A stretch of 64,000 bases of DNA, from the NCBI RefSeq assembly GCF_036894955.1, contig NZ_CP145905.1, forward strand, positions 1,247,501 through 1,311,500, given 5' to 3'. This document shows, in pieces, positions 62,227 through 64,000 of this stretch. The position numbers and the translations under genes are program-made. Source of the DNA: Paenibacillus sp. KS-LC4 (GTDB lineage Bacteria > Bacillota > Bacilli > Paenibacillales > Paenibacillaceae). Within the stretch, counting starts at the first letter, position 1. Each line of letters begins with the position of its first letter. The notes under the pieces were generated by a model. That model ran no database searches. It saw only the letters and a program-made list of their open reading frames with translations, and was not told the DNA's origin.

Positions 62227-64000
62227 ATGGCTGGCAAGCAGGTTGTATTTAAACCGGATGAAGTGAGGCGCCTGCAGCAGCAGATGGTGCGAATCGGAGC
62301 GGACACGGATGAGCTGCGACGGCGGGTGAGCGGAAAGATCGCGAGCTGGGACCGCTCTTTGCCGATGCTGAGCAGCCTGGAGCAGATTCAGCGGCAGTTG
62401 ACGGGCTTGACGCAGGAAGCCGAGCAGATGACGGAAGTGATCAGCAAAGCACTGAAGGGCATCGAGCGGGTGCAGGCGGAAGCGGCGCAGGAAGCGAAGC
62501 AGCTGGCGAAGGGGCTGAGCGGGCTGGAGCGTGTTGACCTGTTGAAGCGGGTAGGGACGACAGGCGGCGGCAGCTATACGCCCGTGCCTGTCACCTTCCG
62601 CCCGATGGTGACGAACCTAATCGACCGGATCTTGCCGCAAGCCAGCCGGGACCGCTGGTCGAGCGATCCGTTGGTGAAGGAGCTGCGGCGGGTCGCAGGC
62701 CTGCAAGGTGCGACAGCGGCGGAGAAGCTGGATGCGGAAATGAAGCTGGAGGCGATCTTCGCGGAGCGGGATCTGATCGCGAAGGCGCAGACAGCGTATG
62801 CGGTGTACAAGCAGTTCGGCAATCATCTGCTGATGGCGGAGATGCACAAGCAGGCGGAGATTAGCCGAGAGAAGCTGAAGGAGCTTGGCGTAGCAGAGAG
62901 CTATTTTGCACCAAACGTCAATATGACGAGCTATTTCAAGCAGGTGCCGCTGCTGGCGTGTGAGTATGATCCATCGTTTGCGCTGGAAGGGGATCTGACG
63001 ACGCGGGTGCCGCTGCCGGACAACGCTCGCTATTTGTTTATGGTGATGATGGCGCAAACGCCGGGTCCGACGGGCGAACTGGCGAGGGTGCAGCTCAAGG
63101 AAATTCATGCGCTGCAGCAAACGATACGAGACGCTGCGGGAGGCTTAGTAACGGATGTCCAGCAGGGGCAAGTAAAAAGCGGACTGCTGAACGTGCTGAC
63201 GATTTTGCAGAGCATGCAGGCATTAAGCAAATACGATCCCCCGCCAAAGGAAGTTATCGTCGAGGAAAAGCCGGGCATGCTGGAGAAGTTCGGGCAGGAT
63301 GCGATGCAAAGCCTTGAGATCTACTGGAGCGTGATAAAAAACCAAGCTGCAGTGGAATGGGCTGCGATTAAGCAAACCGGAAATAGCATAGCGGAAGTGG
63401 CAACGGATTTATACAATGCTCACGTTGATCGAGCGAACAAGAGCAACGACTCGGTGTATGATTTTTTTAACAACGCGACGATGGGCTTAATCAGTGTACC
63501 AGGTGAGTTTTGGAAGGGACATGAGAATCGAACGGCGAATCGGAATGAGTCGGTGTCTGCGTACTTGGATTATTTGAGCCTGGGTTTAACGGGGATGGTG
63601 CAGGGAGCGTTCGCGCCGAAAAATCCGAATTCCAAGGAGCATGTACAGGATGTAATCGGAGTACTCGGCTTATTGTTCTCGGTTAAAATAAAGGCACCAG
63701 GAGGGATTGAACCGACGGTACCGAAAAGTCCAGCGGTTAAACCGGAGGGTGCAGGAAGTGGCAGTGGACTAGGCTTTGGCAATCAGCTTGTGACCCCTGA
63801 GGGGATGGAGAAGATTGGTGTAGTAAGCGAGGGTTCGGGTGGTCAAAATTTACTATCAAGTATAGGGAAAGTAGATAAAGCTCCATCAACAGTTAAATAC
63901 TTGGAAGACGGTATTAGAAATGAGCCGTTTGAGCATGGTCTGTTTTTCGATAAAGACGGCAATGTGATTGGTAAATTAATCTCTGATGGTGAACAAGCAA
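62227..64000 (+). CDS. WXG/LXG-like polymorphic toxin, tip type 2 (runs off window)
   Basis: The frame is open from ATG at 62227 (GAGGAGG upstream) to the last base, 591 codons. Residues 1-521 are nearly identical to the toxin at 51748, with scattered changes that grow after about 460. The junction reads GNQLVTPEG, with V at residue 522 in both proteins. The sequence after it (MEKIGVVSEGSGG, then EPFEHGLFFDKDGNVIGKL) has no similarity to tip type 1. Tip and immunity gene lie beyond the window. Confidence 0.8.
   Translation, partial: MAGKQVVFKPDEVRRLQQQMVRIGADTDELRRRVSGKIASWDRSLPMLSSLEQIQRQLTGLTQEAEQMTEVISKALKGIERVQAEAAQEAKQLAKGLSGLERVDLLKRVGTTGGGSYTPVPVTFRPMVTNLIDRILPQASRDRWSSDPLVKELRRVAGLQGATAAEKLDAEMKLEAIFAERDLIAKAQTAYAVYKQFGNHLLMAEMHKQAEISREKLKELGVAESYFAPNVNMTSYFKQVPLLACEYDPSFALEGDLTTRVPLPDNARYLFMVMMAQTPGPTGELARVQLKEIHALQQTIRDAAGGLVTDVQQGQVKSGLLNVLTILQSMQALSKYDPPPKEVIVEEKPGMLEKFGQDAMQSLEIYWSVIKNQAAVEWAAIKQTGNSIAEVATDLYNAHVDRANKSNDSVYDFFNNATMGLISVPGEFWKGHENRTANRNESVSAYLDYLSLGLTGMVQGAFAPKNPNSKEHVQDVIGVLGLLFSVKIKAPGGIEPTVPKSPAVKPEGAGSGSGLGFGNQLVTPEGMEKIGVVSEGSGGQNLLSSIGKVDKAPSTVKYLEDGIRNEPFEHGLFFDKDGNVIGKLISDGEQA

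Noticed and set aside
51205..64000. Type VII secretion machinery genes
   Set aside because: No EssC-like FtsK ATPase, EsxA-size WXG100 gene or other Ess/Yuk component is visible here. Secretion route of the toxins remains inferred.
1..64000. tRNA or rRNA genes
   Set aside because: No cloverleaf with conserved T-loop and no rRNA-like conserved segments were seen in the intergenic regions.

Overview
The window looks like a chromosomal segment of an endospore-forming, cell-wall-modifying Firmicute of the Paenibacillus type. The supporting evidence is sporulation and germination genes (YhcN-type lipoprotein, GerA/GerC/GerB), a caa3-type oxidase, YesM/YesN plus LplA/B/C-type sugar ABC systems, S-layer-homology (SLH) proteins, family 95 and 43 glycoside hydrolases, and Fur- and Zur-type operators of the Bacillus pattern. 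These are family-level judgements made by reading the translations; no database search was possible.

Layout. 1-1071: end of an MFS transporter, then a spore lipoprotein on the minus strand. 1252-6782: caa3 oxidase operon ctaCDEFG plus a DUF420 membrane protein. 6851-9207: GAF histidine kinase with a cysteine cluster and its NarL-type regulator. 9363-9989: azoreductase. 10145-14529: a YtrA-like GntR-controlled operon with two ABC ATPases and two permeases. 14839-17109: GH95 fucosidase. 17165-20572: a structured RNA-like element, then a Fur-controlled siderophore uptake pair with a fused double permease, followed by a decayed binding-protein tail. 21409-22428: FN3 secreted protein in an AT-rich island. 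22609-29684: YesM/YesN two-component system with a sugar ABC transporter. 29780-33600: gerA-gerC-gerB operon (minus). 33784-36456: XRE-cupin regulator divergent from a double-VOC protein and a flavin monooxygenase-like protein. 36764-42102: a giant subtilase carrying cohesin-like and dockerin-like domains beside an SLH protein carrying a cohesin-like domain. 42189-43157: TagO/MraY-type transferase (minus). 43403-45289: GH43 enzyme followed by a 19-unit 7-bp microsatellite that runs into its terminator. 45634-46155: MoaB (minus). 46303-51204: zinc-starvation operon znuCBA, COG0523 GTPase, zinc-free L33 and a [2Fe-2S] protein, behind two Zur-type palindromes.

51302-64000 is the accessory region and the most interesting part. 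It holds two tandem paralogous cassettes. The right one is [SLH protein][1131-aa secreted protein][WXG/LXG-like polymorphic toxin]. The left one has lost the first two genes through two internal deletions, leaving short in-frame and out-of-frame relics, but keeps a complete 743-aa toxin and a candidate immunity gene. The two toxins are nearly identical up to residue 526 and unrelated after a GNQLVTP(D/E)G junction. Between the cassettes lie an IS3-family element with a nonsense codon, an orphan 49-codon toxin tail, a second immunity gene frameshifted at an 8-G tract, a 42-bp perfect palindrome and an IS110-type transposase remnant.

How it fits together: the left half is housekeeping respiration, transport and sporulation. 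The middle is a surface-hydrolase and sugar-acquisition region. The zinc operon combines uptake, metal delivery and zinc-sparing ribosome remodelling. The right end appears to be a contact-dependent or secreted toxin locus that diversifies by tip exchange, duplication and deletion.
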